From contig NC_018068.1 in NCBI RefSeq assembly GCF_000255115.2, positions 1,293,977 through 1,357,976 of the forward strand: DNA of 64,000 nt. The letters run 5' to 3'. Both the position numbers and the translations under genes were made by a program. Below, one piece after another: positions 1 through 10,693 of the stretch; within the stretch, counting starts at the first letter, position 1, and every line of letters starts with the position of its first letter. The notes under the pieces are model-generated. The model was not told where the DNA came from, did not search any database, and saw nothing but the letters and a program-made list of their open reading frames with translations. This DNA is from Desulfosporosinus acidiphilus SJ4. GTDB lineage: Bacteria; Bacillota; Desulfitobacteriia; Desulfitobacteriales; Desulfitobacteriaceae.

Positions 1-1
1 C

Positions 2-856
2 GGAGCGGCAACTTCTGTAGCTCAGGCTGTTGTAAAAGATTGTTATACCGGGAAGAAGCGGATATCTGTCTTAGCCGTGGTGTCATCAATGACTATGATT
101 TCGCCAATCGTCGCTCCTGTTGTTGGGGCAGTAATCTTGAGGTTTACTTCCTGGCGGGGAGTGTTTTCTACCTTGGCAGTGATTGGGTTTCTAATCACAA
201 TGGCGGGAATTGCCTTCCAGGAAACCATTGCTGAGCATTATACCGGGGGAATTCTTCAATCTCTGGGGAGATTGCAAGTTGTTGCTAAAAATCCGGGGTT
301 TGTCTCACTTCTTTTGACATTTTCCTTAATGGGGATTCCGATGATGTCCTTCATTACCTCATCCTCCTATATTTATATTGATCAATTTGGCTTAAGCGCA
401 CAAGTTTACAGCTATTATTTTGCCTTTAATGCAATCTTTATGGTGATTGGTCCTTTGCTCTATTCGAGGGTAGCCCGGTATCTGAAAAGGGATTTTATTA
501 TTTCAGCCAGTTATTTTATCTCCTTTGTCAGCGGACTTTTAGTCAGTTTTATAGGGAGTATGAGTCCGGCGGTATTTGCCTTAACCTTATTGCCGGCTAC
601 GCTGGCAGGCAGCCTCACTCGCCCCCCCAGTGCTAATTTAATGCTGGAACAGCAAAAGGGAGACACCGGGGCGGCTGTATCATTAATGTCTTGTGCCTTT
701 ACGGTCTTTGGCAGTATCGGTATGATTCTCATTTCCTTGAATTGGGCCAATCGGATAGAGGTCATGGGGCTCCTATATGCAATTCTTGCTTTAATCAGTT
801 TAGGGCTTTGGAGTATAATTTCCAAAAAACCTTTTGTTCAGGCAGTTGAGAGTTGA
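2..856 (+). CDS. MFS drug-resistance transporter, Bcr/CflA-like (5' end outside window)
   Basis: The reading frame is open from the first bases of the window, so the N-terminal part of the protein lies upstream. The visible 284 residues contain about seven hydrophobic segments. The start resembles the second half of the N-terminal bundle of Bcr/CflA-type drug:H+ antiporters: an Ala/Val-rich helix, a short VKDCYTGKKR loop, then a helix with SPIVAPVVGAVIL, the proline/glycine-rich motif of drug antiporters. This family exports small toxic compounds through the inner membrane in exchange for protons. The substrate cannot be read from the sequence. The stop at 854-856 is followed 29 bases later by the next start, so co-transcription is possible. 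An internal GTG at 77 would give a shorter ORF but lies inside a helix and is not a credible start. Confidence 0.8.
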   Translation, partial: GAATSVAQAVVKDCYTGKKRISVLAVVSSMTMISPIVAPVVGAVILRFTSWRGVFSTLAVIGFLITMAGIAFQETIAEHYTGGILQSLGRLQVVAKNPGFVSLLLTFSLMGIPMMSFITSSSYIYIDQFGLSAQVYSYYFAFNAIFMVIGPLLYSRVARYLKRDFIISASYFISFVSGLLVSFIGSMSPAVFALTLLPATLAGSLTRPPSANLMLEQQKGDTGAAVSLMSCAFTVFGSIGMILISLNWANRIEVMGLLYAILALISLGLWSIISKKPFVQAVES

Positions 857-885
857 CAAGTTGTTATAGCAAAGGAGTGACAGGG

Positions 886-2715
886 ATGATTGACATCACA
901 TTTTCGAACAAAGTTGTTCAGGTTGAGAAAGACACAACTATTTTGCAAGCAGTTGCTTTAGCCGGAAGGCAAGTTGAAAGCACCTGCGGAGGAAAAGGAA
1001 CCTGCGGAAAATGTAAGGTTCAAATTAAGACAGATGCTCCGTATTCTCCTACTTTGGCAGAAAAGAAATTTCTAACGGCTTCAGAGCTAGAGGCCGGTTG
1101 GGTCTTGGCCTGTCAACACACCCTTACTCACAATGCATCGATCCGGATTGAAGAACAAAAGGATGTCGTTCATCGGAAAACAGATTTGGCCGAGCTAAGG
1201 GAAATTGAGTTGGCCCCCAGTGTCTGCAAATATCCACTTGAACTCGAACGTCCCACAGTTGAAGACCAGAGGTCAGATTGGGAGCGTTTAGTGTCTGCTC
1301 TGCCTGAAAGGGGGCTGCGCTTTAGCCGTTCCATTGCTGCTACACTTCCTAAGGTGCTGCGAGACGGTGGATTTCAAATCACGGCGGTGCTGGACGGCCA
1401 TAGATTATTGGCTGTAGAACCCCATGACACTTCAAAGCGCTGTTTTGGCATTGCCATTGATATTGGTACTACGACGGTGGTGGTTTACCTTTTGGATATG
1501 CTCCAAGGCATTGTTGCAGCAAGTGGGGCGATGACAAATCCGCAGCAGATTTTCGGAGCTGATGTTATTTCACGAATCACTTATGCAGCGGGCGGTCCGG
1601 AAAAACTTCAGGAAGTTCAAGGGAAAGTAGTGGGCGGCCTTAACAAGATAATCAAAGAGCTATGCCAGGAGAAGAACATTAAGCAGGAAGAAATTTATCA
1701 GGCCGTGGTCGTGGGCAACACAACAATGGCTCATTTGTTTTTGGGAATCGATCCCACCTATCTGGCTCCGGCCCCTTTCATTCCGGTTTTTCAGCAAATG
1801 GTCGATGTGGAAGCTAAAGAGTTGGGACTTTATATGCTCTCCACTGGACGGGTGCTGGTACTGCCGAATGTGGCCGGTTATGTTGGATCGGATACCGTTG
1901 GAGCAATGTTAGCGGCAAGAGCTGATCATCTGGACGGAGTCAGCCTGATCGTTGATATTGGAACAAACGGCGAGATGGTTCTCAGCGGCAAGAACCGGAT
2001 TCTGACTTGCTCCACTGCAGCTGGGCCGGCCTTTGAAGGAGCGGAGATCCGCTATGGAATGAGAGCGGCAGAGGGAGCAATTGAAGCGGTGAGTATAGCT
2101 CAGGATGTTGAATTAAAAACCATCGGAGGTGGAAAAGATCGAGGTATCTGTGGCTCGGGGCTGATCGATGCTATTGCCGAAATGTTTAAGGCGGGGGTTA
2201 TTACTGCTTCCGGACGTTATGCCAGCGAACCGGAAGACTTGGAAATATTGCCTCCTCTGGTGCGTGAGCGGCTGCGTAAAGGTGAGCAGACTTTTGAATT
2301 TGTTCTTGCTTGGGGAAAGGATTCGGTCAGCGGCGAGGATCTTGTGCTTTCCCAAAAGGACATTCGAGCTTTACAGCTGGCGAAGGGGGCTATAAGTGCA
2401 GGAATTACACTGCTCGTCAGAGAAATGGGAATTAGTCCTCTTGAGATAGACAGGGTGCTTCTGGCAGGAGCCTTTGGGAATTATATTAAGAAAGAAAGTG
2501 CCTTGGGCATCGGATTGCTTCCGCCTTTACCCTTGGAAAGAATTCATTCCATAGGTAATGCGGCAGGAGATGGGGCTAAAATGGCCTTGCTTTCCATTAT
2601 TGAGCGAGGGCGCGCTGAGACTATGGCTAAACAGGCAGAGCATATTGAGCTATCTAATAAGAAAGAATTTCAGGATGAATTTCTAAAAGGACTGGGTTTT
2701 GAAGGGATCTTCTAA
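886..2715 (+). CDS. RACo-like corrinoid activation protein (2Fe-2S ferredoxin plus ASKHA ATPase, DUF4445)
   Basis: The protein has 609 residues. Residues 1-90 form a plant-type 2Fe-2S ferredoxin domain with the pattern CGGKGTCGKC followed by a further cysteine in LACQHT. The rest is an ASKHA-type ATPase with phosphate-binding motifs IDIGTTT, VGNTTM and VDIGTNGE. This architecture belongs to reductive activators of corrinoid proteins (RACo, RamA-related, MtgC-like), which use ATP to drive electrons to Co(II) and restore methyl-accepting Co(I) in methyltransferase systems. No corrinoid protein or methyltransferase gene is next to it, so the partner is unknown. The start is ATG 886, preceded by AAAGGAGTGA at 871-880; an upstream in-frame TTG at 853 overlaps the previous gene and lacks a better ribosome site. 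Confidence 0.88.
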   Translation: MIDITFSNKVVQVEKDTTILQAVALAGRQVESTCGGKGTCGKCKVQIKTDAPYSPTLAEKKFLTASELEAGWVLACQHTLTHNASIRIEEQKDVVHRKTDLAELREIELAPSVCKYPLELERPTVEDQRSDWERLVSALPERGLRFSRSIAATLPKVLRDGGFQITAVLDGHRLLAVEPHDTSKRCFGIAIDIGTTTVVVYLLDMLQGIVAASGAMTNPQQIFGADVISRITYAAGGPEKLQEVQGKVVGGLNKIIKELCQEKNIKQEEIYQAVVVGNTTMAHLFLGIDPTYLAPAPFIPVFQQMVDVEAKELGLYMLSTGRVLVLPNVAGYVGSDTVGAMLAARADHLDGVSLIVDIGTNGEMVLSGKNRILTCSTAAGPAFEGAEIRYGMRAAEGAIEAVSIAQDVELKTIGGGKDRGICGSGLIDAIAEMFKAGVITASGRYASEPEDLEILPPLVRERLRKGEQTFEFVLAWGKDSVSGEDLVLSQKDIRALQLAKGAISAGITLLVREMGISPLEIDRVLLAGAFGNYIKKESALGIGLLPPLPLERIHSIGNAAGDGAKMALLSIIERGRAETMAKQAEHIELSNKKEFQDEFLKGLGFEGIF

Positions 2716-2759
2716 TGAAAGTCATAGTGTGGTTCTGATTTTACGATAGCGAAGAACAT

Positions 2760-2975
2760 CCAAGCAGACGCCGGCCATGGATTGGCCAAGTGTCTCTGGA
2801 GCCAAGGATGGCGGGAAGAGACCGCCGGCCATGACGATAAGCGGACGAGCTTATCGCCACACTGCAACTTAATAGGCCTACTCCTGCAGTGTGGATTTGG
2901 CCAAGTGTCTCTGGAGCCAAACAAGTGCGATAGTCTCCACTGGAGACTATCGGGATGGCAGGAAGAGACTGCTGA
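2760..2975. repeat. Modular hairpin repeat: two copies of a gtctct/agagac stem unit plus inserted palindromes
   Basis: Two copies of TGGCCAAGTGTCTCTGGAGCC start at about 2782 and 2897. Each can fold into the same hairpin: GTCTCT pairs with AGAGAC, a purine internal loop (GGA against GGGA or AGGA) follows, then GCCA pairs with TGGC. In copy 1 the apical loop is only AGGA; in copy 2 it is replaced by a further palindrome (CGATAGTCTC ... GAGACTATCG). Between the copies lie two more perfect stems, CGATAAGC/GCTTATCG and CCACACTGCA/TGCAGTGTGG. Such compensating structure suggests a structured RNA or a REP-like repeat. Minus-strand ORFs here only reflect the repeats. Confidence 0.6.
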
Positions 2976-3010
2976 CATCGATAGTCAAAAGGATAATGCA
3001 ATGATGGAGA

Positions 3011-3050
3011 AATAAGGTTAATGGAGGGCTATGTCTCTATTAACCTTATT
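3011..3050. terminator. Perfect 12-bp inverted repeat, terminator-like
   Basis: AATAAGGTTAAT (3011-3022) pairs perfectly with ATTAACCTTATT (3039-3050) across a 16-base loop. It could end transcription from the RACo-like gene, but the stem is A+T-rich and no long T tract follows, so the terminator call is tentative. Confidence 0.4.
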
Positions 3051-3326
3051 TATGCTGCTTGGGGTATATGGGCTAGTGAAAATAGAATGTTTTAATTCCT
3101 TATTTAAATCATTTAAAGCGAGAATTAGCAATTTGTCACAAAAAGACATAAATCTACATGATAATCTACAGTTCAAAGGATAAATATTTCAAGATACTGG
3201 AATCAGAGGACTATAATTGGGGCTTTGCTATAACAATCATCATTACTAGGTATAGTAAAATTTAATAGCAAGTAACCTTTAGGTGAGTGCCGCCTTTAAA
3301 TCAGACAACAGTCAGGACGAACAGTA

Positions 3327-3335
3327 TGTTATAAT
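3327..3335 (+). promoter_or_regulatory. Probable extended -10 promoter of pcrA
   Basis: TGTTATAAT is a perfect extended -10 element (TG-n-TATAAT) placed 29 bases before the pcrA start. No strong -35 is visible, which is tolerated with extended -10 sites. Confidence 0.5.
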
Positions 3336-3363
3336 ATGTACAAGAGGAGAGGTGGAGTGGTTA

Positions 3364-5625
3364 ATGTATCGGTTGGACGATTTGAATTCAGTACAAAGGG
3401 AAGCTGCTGAGCATCAGGAAGGGCCGCTTCTTATTCTGGCCGGTGCAGGATCAGGAAAGACTCGCGTGCTTACTTACCGAATTGCTCATTTGATTGCTCG
3501 GGGTGTCGATCCAGGCGATATATTAGCAATTACGTTTACGAATAAAGCAGCTAAGGAGATGCGGGACAGGGTAACAACCCTCGTAGGCAGTGAAGGACGA
3601 GGATTATGGGTCAGCACCTTCCACTCAGCCTGTGTACGCATTTTGCGGCGGGATATCGAGCATCTGCCGGGTTATACCCGGAATTTTGTGATCTACGATG
3701 CGGGAGATCAACTGGCTTTGATCAAAGGATGCTTAAAGGAAAAGAATCTGGATGAAAAGAAATTTTCCCCGCGTGGTGTAGCTTCGGTGATTAGTGATGC
3801 CAAAAATAAACTCCTGGACCCTGAAGGATTTGCTGTCCAGGCCAGCGATTATTTTCAGAGCAAAGTTGTTGATTTGTATCGGGATTATCAGAAAAAACTC
3901 AGAACGAATAATGCTCTGGATTTTGATGATATTATTATGCTTACGGTTAAACTGTTCAGAGAAAATGACAGGGTTTTGGATTATTATCAGGAGAAATTCC
4001 GTTATATTTTGGTGGATGAATATCAGGATACCAATCATGCCCAATACATGCTGATCAAGCTGTTGGCCAGCCGTTACCGCAATCTTTGTGTGGTAGGGGA
4101 CGATGACCAGTCCGTTTATGGCTGGCGCGGGGCTGATATTCAAAACATCCTTGATTTTGAGCGGGATTACCCTGAAGCTAAGGTTATCAAGCTTGAGCAG
4201 AATTATCGGTCTACTCAAAAAATTCTTGATGCTGCCAATGCCGTTGTCAGGAACAATGAGGGACGCAAAGAAAAATCTCTCTGGACGGAGAATTCCTCAG
4301 GACAGCCAATCGTTTGTTATGTCAGTAATGACGAACGGGATGAAGCCAGGTATGTGGTAGAACGGATTCAGCGTTTGCATGAACTGGAAGGTCGTCCCTA
4401 CAGTGATTTTACAGTTCTTTATCGAACCAATGCCCAATCTCGGATACTGGAAGAACAGTTGATGAAAGCCGCCCTGCCTTATCGAATTTTTTCGGGTTTA
4501 AAGTTTTACCAACGTTTAGAGATCAAAGATATGTTAGCCTATCTGCGGCTTATCTATAACCCTTCAGACCAAGTAAGTTTTGCCCGGGTGCTTAATGTTC
4601 CTAAACGGGGCCTGGGAGAAAGTACTCTGGAGAAAATTCTGGAATATGCCGACGAACAAGGAATGCCTGTCTTGGACGCTATTTTGGAAGCAGACTATAT
4701 TCCGGAATTAACAGCCCGGGCTAAGAAACCATTGTTGGCCTTTGCCCATCTGATGCAAGGTTTAGTTGAGTTTTCGAAAAATGCCACCGTTACAGAGTTA
4801 GTCAAGGAGATTTTGAATAAAACGGGTTACCAGGCGATTCTCGAAGCAGATAGTTCACCGGAAGCAGAAGCCCGCTTGGAAAACTTGTTAGAGTTTCTTT
4901 CCGTCACAACGGAGTTCGATGAAAAAGCTGCTCAATCTGAAACCGAAGGGGAGGAAGAACAGATCCTTGGCGGAGTCAGCGGCTTTTTAGAGCAAGTATC
5001 GCTGGTCGCTGACATAGACGAACTGGATCCTGCAGAAGAATCCATTGCCTTAATGACCATGCACAGCGCTAAAGGTCTGGAATATCCTGTCGTTTTCGTG
5101 GTAGGCATGGAAGAGGGCATCTTTCCCAGCGGACGTTCCTTTCTTGACCCTTCAGAGTTGGAGGAGGAACGGAGGCTGTGCTATGTAGCTATTACACGGG
5201 CACGTGAAAAACTGTACTTGTGCAATTCAGAAATGCGTATGCTCTATGGCAAAACCCAGTATAATCCACCTTCGCGGTTTTTAGAGGAGATCCCGTCGGA
5301 GCTGATGACGGATATCGATCCACTCGATCCGCCTAAACTGCGTTTAAATACTTCACCCAAATCATTTCAGAGACAGGAGGGTAAACCAGATCGGAGAATT
5401 CCTTTAGGGTCCGGTTCCTGGGAGAAAGATTTTGGCAGCCCGGTGGTCATTAAAGGAGGTGAGGCTCATCACGTAGGAGAAAAGGTTGAGCATGTTAAAT
5501 TCGGACGAGGAATAATAGTCTCAATTAAGGGTGAAGGAAATCAGGCAGAATTGACAATTGTATTTGATGGTGGAATTGGAATTAAAAAACTCTTGGCAGA
5601 GTACGCCAAACTTACCAAACTCTAA
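3364..5625 (+). CDS. pcrA: ATP-dependent DNA helicase PcrA/UvrD
   Basis: This 753-residue protein is a superfamily 1A 3'-5' helicase used in nucleotide excision repair, plasmid rolling-circle replication and removal of RecA or stalled polymerase. All helicase motifs are readable: Walker A GAGSGKT (residues 27-33), DEYQDTN (Walker B), GDDDQSVYGWRGAD, QNYRST, MTMHSAKGLEYPVV and YVAITRAR. The C-terminus has the small Tudor-like domain (VGEKVEHVKFGRGIIVSI) that in PcrA contacts RNA polymerase. Length matches the Firmicute family. ATG 3364 was chosen because the conserved N-terminus YRLDDLN begins there and a GAGAGGTGG ribosome site precedes it; a GTG at 3352 is possible. The pyrophosphatase gene follows after 42 bases, so the two may share a transcript. 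Confidence 0.96.
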   Translation: MYRLDDLNSVQREAAEHQEGPLLILAGAGSGKTRVLTYRIAHLIARGVDPGDILAITFTNKAAKEMRDRVTTLVGSEGRGLWVSTFHSACVRILRRDIEHLPGYTRNFVIYDAGDQLALIKGCLKEKNLDEKKFSPRGVASVISDAKNKLLDPEGFAVQASDYFQSKVVDLYRDYQKKLRTNNALDFDDIIMLTVKLFRENDRVLDYYQEKFRYILVDEYQDTNHAQYMLIKLLASRYRNLCVVGDDDQSVYGWRGADIQNILDFERDYPEAKVIKLEQNYRSTQKILDAANAVVRNNEGRKEKSLWTENSSGQPIVCYVSNDERDEARYVVERIQRLHELEGRPYSDFTVLYRTNAQSRILEEQLMKAALPYRIFSGLKFYQRLEIKDMLAYLRLIYNPSDQVSFARVLNVPKRGLGESTLEKILEYADEQGMPVLDAILEADYIPELTARAKKPLLAFAHLMQGLVEFSKNATVTELVKEILNKTGYQAILEADSSPEAEARLENLLEFLSVTTEFDEKAAQSETEGEEEQILGGVSGFLEQVSLVADIDELDPAEESIALMTMHSAKGLEYPVVFVVGMEEGIFPSGRSFLDPSELEEERRLCYVAITRAREKLYLCNSEMRMLYGKTQYNPPSRFLEEIPSELMTDIDPLDPPKLRLNTSPKSFQRQEGKPDRRIPLGSGSWEKDFGSPVVIKGGEAHHVGEKVEHVKFGRGIIVSIKGEGNQAELTIVFDGGIGIKKLLAEYAKLTKL

Positions 5626-5667
5626 ATTCAAATGAGAAATTATGAAGAGAAAGGTTTAGGTGTTATA

Positions 5668-6597
5668 ATGGATAAGATTTATATTGTTGGTCACAAGAAC
5701 CCAGATACAGACTCAGTTTGCTCCGCTATCGCTTTAGCTCGTTTTAAAGAACTTACAGGTGCTGAAAATTGTGTTGCCGTAACAGCCGGCAAAATCAATA
5801 AAGAGACCGAGTTTGTTCTCAACTATTATGGAGTTCAAGTACCTGAAGTATTAGAATCCGTTGAGGCTAAACAAAAACTTATCCTCGTTGACCACAACGA
5901 ATATGGTCAAGCTGTAGGCGGTGCTGATCAAGCTCAGCTCGTACAAGTTGTTGACCACCACAAAGTTGGCGGATTCCAAACTGCCGAACCTCTTTATGTA
6001 CGTATCGAGCCTGTCGGTTCAACCTGTTCGATTGTTGCTCAATATTACAAAGAAAAAGGCTTAGTTCCTGAGAAAGCGATTGCAGGTATTTTATTAGCTG
6101 CTATTCTTTCTGACACAGTAATCTTCAAATCCCCAACTTGCACTGAGCTGGATAAAGTTATTGCTGCTGAACTCGCAGCCATTGCTGGAGTTGACCCCAA
6201 AACCTTCGGTATTGATATGTTCAAAGCGGGTTCCAACATCGCTGAGCGCACTCCGCAAAGCATGATTGAAGAAGATTTCAAAGCTTTCACCATGGGATCC
6301 CACAAAGTTGGCGTTGGCCAAGTCAGTCTGATGGGCATGGATGGATTTGAAGATGTTCGGGCAAACTTAAACAAAGAGCTGGAAAACTATCGCAATTCTC
6401 AAGGCCTGCGTTATATCTGCTTAATGGTTACTGACATTTTAAGTGATTACACTGAACTGATTGTTAAAGGAGATAATCCGGAAGAAGTTGCTAAAGCCTT
6501 CGGCAAAGAACTTGTCAATGGCAGTGTTGAGCTTCCTGGCGTTCTCTCCCGTAAAAAACAAGTTGTTCCACCAATGACAACTTATTTTTCAGCTTAA
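5668..6597 (+). CDS. ppaC: Manganese-dependent inorganic pyrophosphatase (family II)
   Basis: The 309-residue protein hydrolyses cytosolic pyrophosphate to phosphate, pulling biosynthetic reactions forward. It is a DHH-superfamily enzyme: N-terminal GHKNPDTDS with metal-ligand His and Asp residues, then DHNE and the DHHK signature, and a C-terminal SRKKQVVP motif that binds substrate phosphate. Length equals the classic CBS-less family II enzymes of Bacillus and Streptococcus, so there is no regulatory CBS insert. The start is ATG 5668; the ORF is open further upstream but without a ribosome site, and homologues begin at this methionine. It lies between pcrA and ligA on the same strand. Confidence 0.96.
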   Translation: MDKIYIVGHKNPDTDSVCSAIALARFKELTGAENCVAVTAGKINKETEFVLNYYGVQVPEVLESVEAKQKLILVDHNEYGQAVGGADQAQLVQVVDHHKVGGFQTAEPLYVRIEPVGSTCSIVAQYYKEKGLVPEKAIAGILLAAILSDTVIFKSPTCTELDKVIAAELAAIAGVDPKTFGIDMFKAGSNIAERTPQSMIEEDFKAFTMGSHKVGVGQVSLMGMDGFEDVRANLNKELENYRNSQGLRYICLMVTDILSDYTELIVKGDNPEEVAKAFGKELVNGSVELPGVLSRKKQVVPPMTTYFSA

Positions 6598-6617
6598 TTA
6601 AAATACAAACATATTAG

Positions 6618-8621
<2,004 letters not shown>

Positions 8622-8649
8622 CAATTGGGGAGGGGCCTAGCAAGTGTGT

Positions 8650-8830
8650 ATTGGGGACGGTCCTTATTGCACATTTTGCATGATTTCATCAGGGTGTAAA
8701 GCAGGGATAGTCTTCTGTTACTTCCTCTGTAGCATAAGGTTAACTCAGGGACGGCTTTTTGTTGTATGCGGTCAGGCGTATACCAAAGAACCGTCCTTAT
8801 TTGCACTTTTCAATAACTGTCCCCCTGACA
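8650..8830 (+). repeat. REP-like repeated motif (CCGTCCTTATTTGCAC type)
   Basis: Two related copies occur in the gap between ligA and gatC: GACGGTCCTTATTGCACATTTT at about 8655-8676 and AACCGTCCTTATTTGCACTTTT at about 8787-8808, followed by a CTGTCCCCCTGACAC piece. G-rich and C-rich edges with a pyrimidine core resemble the short extragenic repeats common in Firmicutes. No protein is coded here. Confidence 0.4.
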
Positions 8831-8836
8831 CATTTG

Positions 8837-8865
8837 TTGCCCGATTCTTCCAGATTTGCTATTAT
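8837..8865 (+). promoter_or_regulatory. Probable sigma-A promoter of gatCAB
   Basis: TTGCCC (8837-8842) and TATTAT (8860-8865) are separated by 17 bases, and TGC precedes the -10 as an extended element. The gatC start is 40 bases further on. Confidence 0.5.
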
Positions 8866-8905
8866 AGAAGGATAGCAAAAAAGTAGTCAAAGGACGGTGA
8901 ATTTA

Positions 8906-9196
8906 ATGGCAATTTCACGTGAAGACGTTATATATGTCGCCGGATTGGCACGTTTAGAGTTAAACGAACAAGAAATTCAAGAATATACTGTGCAGCTGAA
9001 CTCGATTCTTGATTACGCCGCAATGTTGGAACGTTTGGATACTGAAGATGTTGTGCCTACGGCTCATGCTGTTCCCTTGCATAATGTGCTGCGGGAGGAT
9101 GAGGTAAAAGGTTCCATTAAGCACGAAAAGGCCTTAAGAAATGCCCCGGATGCGGAAGAAGGATTTTTCAGGGTTCCGAGAATTAGTCTCACATAG
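8906..9196 (+). CDS. gatC: Asp-tRNA(Asn)/Glu-tRNA(Gln) amidotransferase subunit C
   Basis: This 96-residue protein is the small scaffold subunit of the GatCAB amidotransferase, which converts misacylated Glu-tRNA(Gln) (and Asp-tRNA(Asn)) to the correct aminoacyl-tRNA. The typical sequence is present: ISREDVIYVAGLARLEL near the start, the LDYAAMLERLDTEDV helix, VPTAHAVPLHNVLREDEV, and the conserved C-terminal FFRVPRIS. ATG 8906 follows an AAGGACGGTGA ribosome site. gatA begins 18 bases after the stop, and gatC, gatA and gatB form a clear operon in the order usual for Firmicutes. Confidence 0.97.
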   Translation: MAISREDVIYVAGLARLELNEQEIQEYTVQLNSILDYAAMLERLDTEDVVPTAHAVPLHNVLREDEVKGSIKHEKALRNAPDAEEGFFRVPRISLT

Positions 9197-9214
9197 AAAG
9201 GAGGGGCTGCGCCC

Positions 9215-10693
9215 ATGATATTTGAGAAATCCGTGAGTGAGCTTCATGAACTCCTTGTGCATAAAGAAGTTAGTGCCACGGAATTAACCAACGCTTACAT
9301 AGAGCGAATTCATAATTTAGATAAAGATCTGCAAGCTTATTTAACAGTCTTAGAAAAAGAAGCTCAAGCCCAAGCCTCGGAAATCGATCGGAAGATCGCT
9401 CAAGGGGGAGAACTAGGGGCTTTAGAAGGCATTCCTATGGCTATGAAAGACAACATGTGTACCGAAGGAATACGTACAAGTTGTGCTTCCAAAATTCTTA
9501 AGGAGTTTTATCCTCCCTATGATGCAACAGTAACAACACGATTAAAGGATGCAGGAAGTATTCTTTTAGGTAAATTAAATATGGATGAGTTTGCTATGGG
9601 CTCTTCCACAGAGAATTCAGCCTATCTGAAAACACGAAATCCCTGGAAATTAGAATGTGTTCCAGGAGGTTCTTCCGGCGGTTCGGCGGTTTCCGTAGCG
9701 GCTGATTTGGCGGCCTTCTCCCTGGGATCTGATACCGGGGGATCGATTCGGCAGCCGGCTGCCTTTTGCGGGGTTGTTGGCCTTAAACCAACCTATGGAG
9801 CCGTATCCCGCTTTGGCCTCATAGCCTATGCCTCATCCCTCGATCAAATAGGCCCTCTAACAAAAACAGTAAGGGACAATGCCCTAGTGATGAATGCTAT
9901 TGCCGGGTACGATTCTCAGGATTCCACCTCTGTTCGCTACGATAAACCTGATTATACAAAATTTCTGCTCAATGACATTAAAGGTTTAAAAATTGGCATA
10001 CCCCGTGAATATTTCGGGGAAGGGATTGAGCCCGAGGTAGCTAAAGGGATTCAGGAAAGCATTGAAACGCTGCGTAATCTGGGAGCTGAAGTGAGCGAAT
10101 GTTCTCTCCCCCACACGGAATACGCCATCCCGGCCTACTATTTGATTGCCACTGCCGAAGCCAGTTCCAACCTTGCCCGTTATGATGGTGTCCGCTACGG
10201 TTACCGGGCCCAAGCTGAAGATGTTTTGGGGATGTTTAGAAAAACCAGAGCAGAGGGATTCGGACAAGAGGTTAAGCGCAGAATCATGTTGGGAACCTAT
10301 GCCTTAAGTTCCGGTTATTACGATGCTTATTATCTTAAAGCCCAAAAAGTTCGGACGTTGATCAAGCAAGATTTTGATCAGGCCTTTGAGAAATTTGATG
10401 TTCTGCTCTCTCCCGCTGCGCCCACGCCGGCTTTTAAATTCGGTGAGAAATCCAATCCACTGGCTATGTATTTATCAGATATCACAACAGTTCCCATTAA
10501 TCTGGCAGGTATTCCGGCCATATCCGTACCTGCAGGTTTTGTGAATGGTCTGCCCATCGGCATGCAATTAATGGGCAAGCATTTCAATGAAGGGACGCTC
10601 TATCGAGTTGCCTATACCTTTGAGCAAAATACAACGTATCACACGTTAAAACCGGATCTTTCAGAGGAGGTGCTTACCCGTGGCAGTCGCTGA
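9215..10693 (+). CDS. gatA: Asp-tRNA(Asn)/Glu-tRNA(Gln) amidotransferase subunit A
   Basis: This 492-residue protein is the glutaminase subunit: it releases ammonia from glutamine and passes it through a tunnel to GatB. It belongs to the amidase signature family and shows the Ser-cisSer-Lys catalytic set: Lys78 in AMKDN, Ser153 in the GGSSGGS loop and Ser177 in [10 protein letters not shown]. Length is normal for the family. ATG 9215 follows AAAGGAGGGGC. The stop overlaps the start of gatB by 14 bases, which points to translational coupling and matched subunit amounts. Confidence 0.97.
   Translation: MIFEKSVSELHELLVHKEVSATELTNAYIERIHNLDKDLQAYLTVLEKEAQAQASEIDRKIAQGGELGALEGIPMAMKDNMCTEGIRTSCASKILKEFYPPYDATVTTRLKDAGSILLGKLNMDEFAMGSSTENSAYLKTRNPWKLECVPGGSSGGSAVSVAADLAAFSLGSDTGGSIRQPAAFCGVVGLKPTYGAVSRFGLIAYASSLDQIGPLTKTVRDNALVMNAIAGYDSQDSTSVRYDKPDYTKFLLNDIKGLKIGIPREYFGEGIEPEVAKGIQESIETLRNLGAEVSECSLPHTEYAIPAYYLIATAEASSNLARYDGVRYGYRAQAEDVLGMFRKTRAEGFGQEVKRRIMLGTYALSSGYYDAYYLKAQKVRTLIKQDFDQAFEKFDVLLSPAAPTPAFKFGEKSNPLAMYLSDITTVPINLAGIPAISVPAGFVNGLPIGMQLMGKHFNEGTLYRVAYTFEQNTTYHTLKPDLSEEVLTRGSR

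Larger units (their letters stand above)
2716..3326. other. Intergenic region without a convincing gene
   Basis: Apart from the hairpin repeat block and the 12-bp inverted repeat, no ORF with a ribosome site and natural composition is seen here. The remainder (about 3060-3326) is A+T-rich and ends in the pcrA promoter. Confidence 0.6.

Noticed and set aside
2760..2975. Cobalamin riboswitch near the corrinoid activator gene
   Set aside because: The block lies downstream of the gene and lacks the conserved B12-box pattern.
2712..3015. Overlapping ORFs on both strands in the hairpin block
   Set aside because: They only translate repeated and palindromic DNA, contain repeated peptides, and have no ribosome sites.
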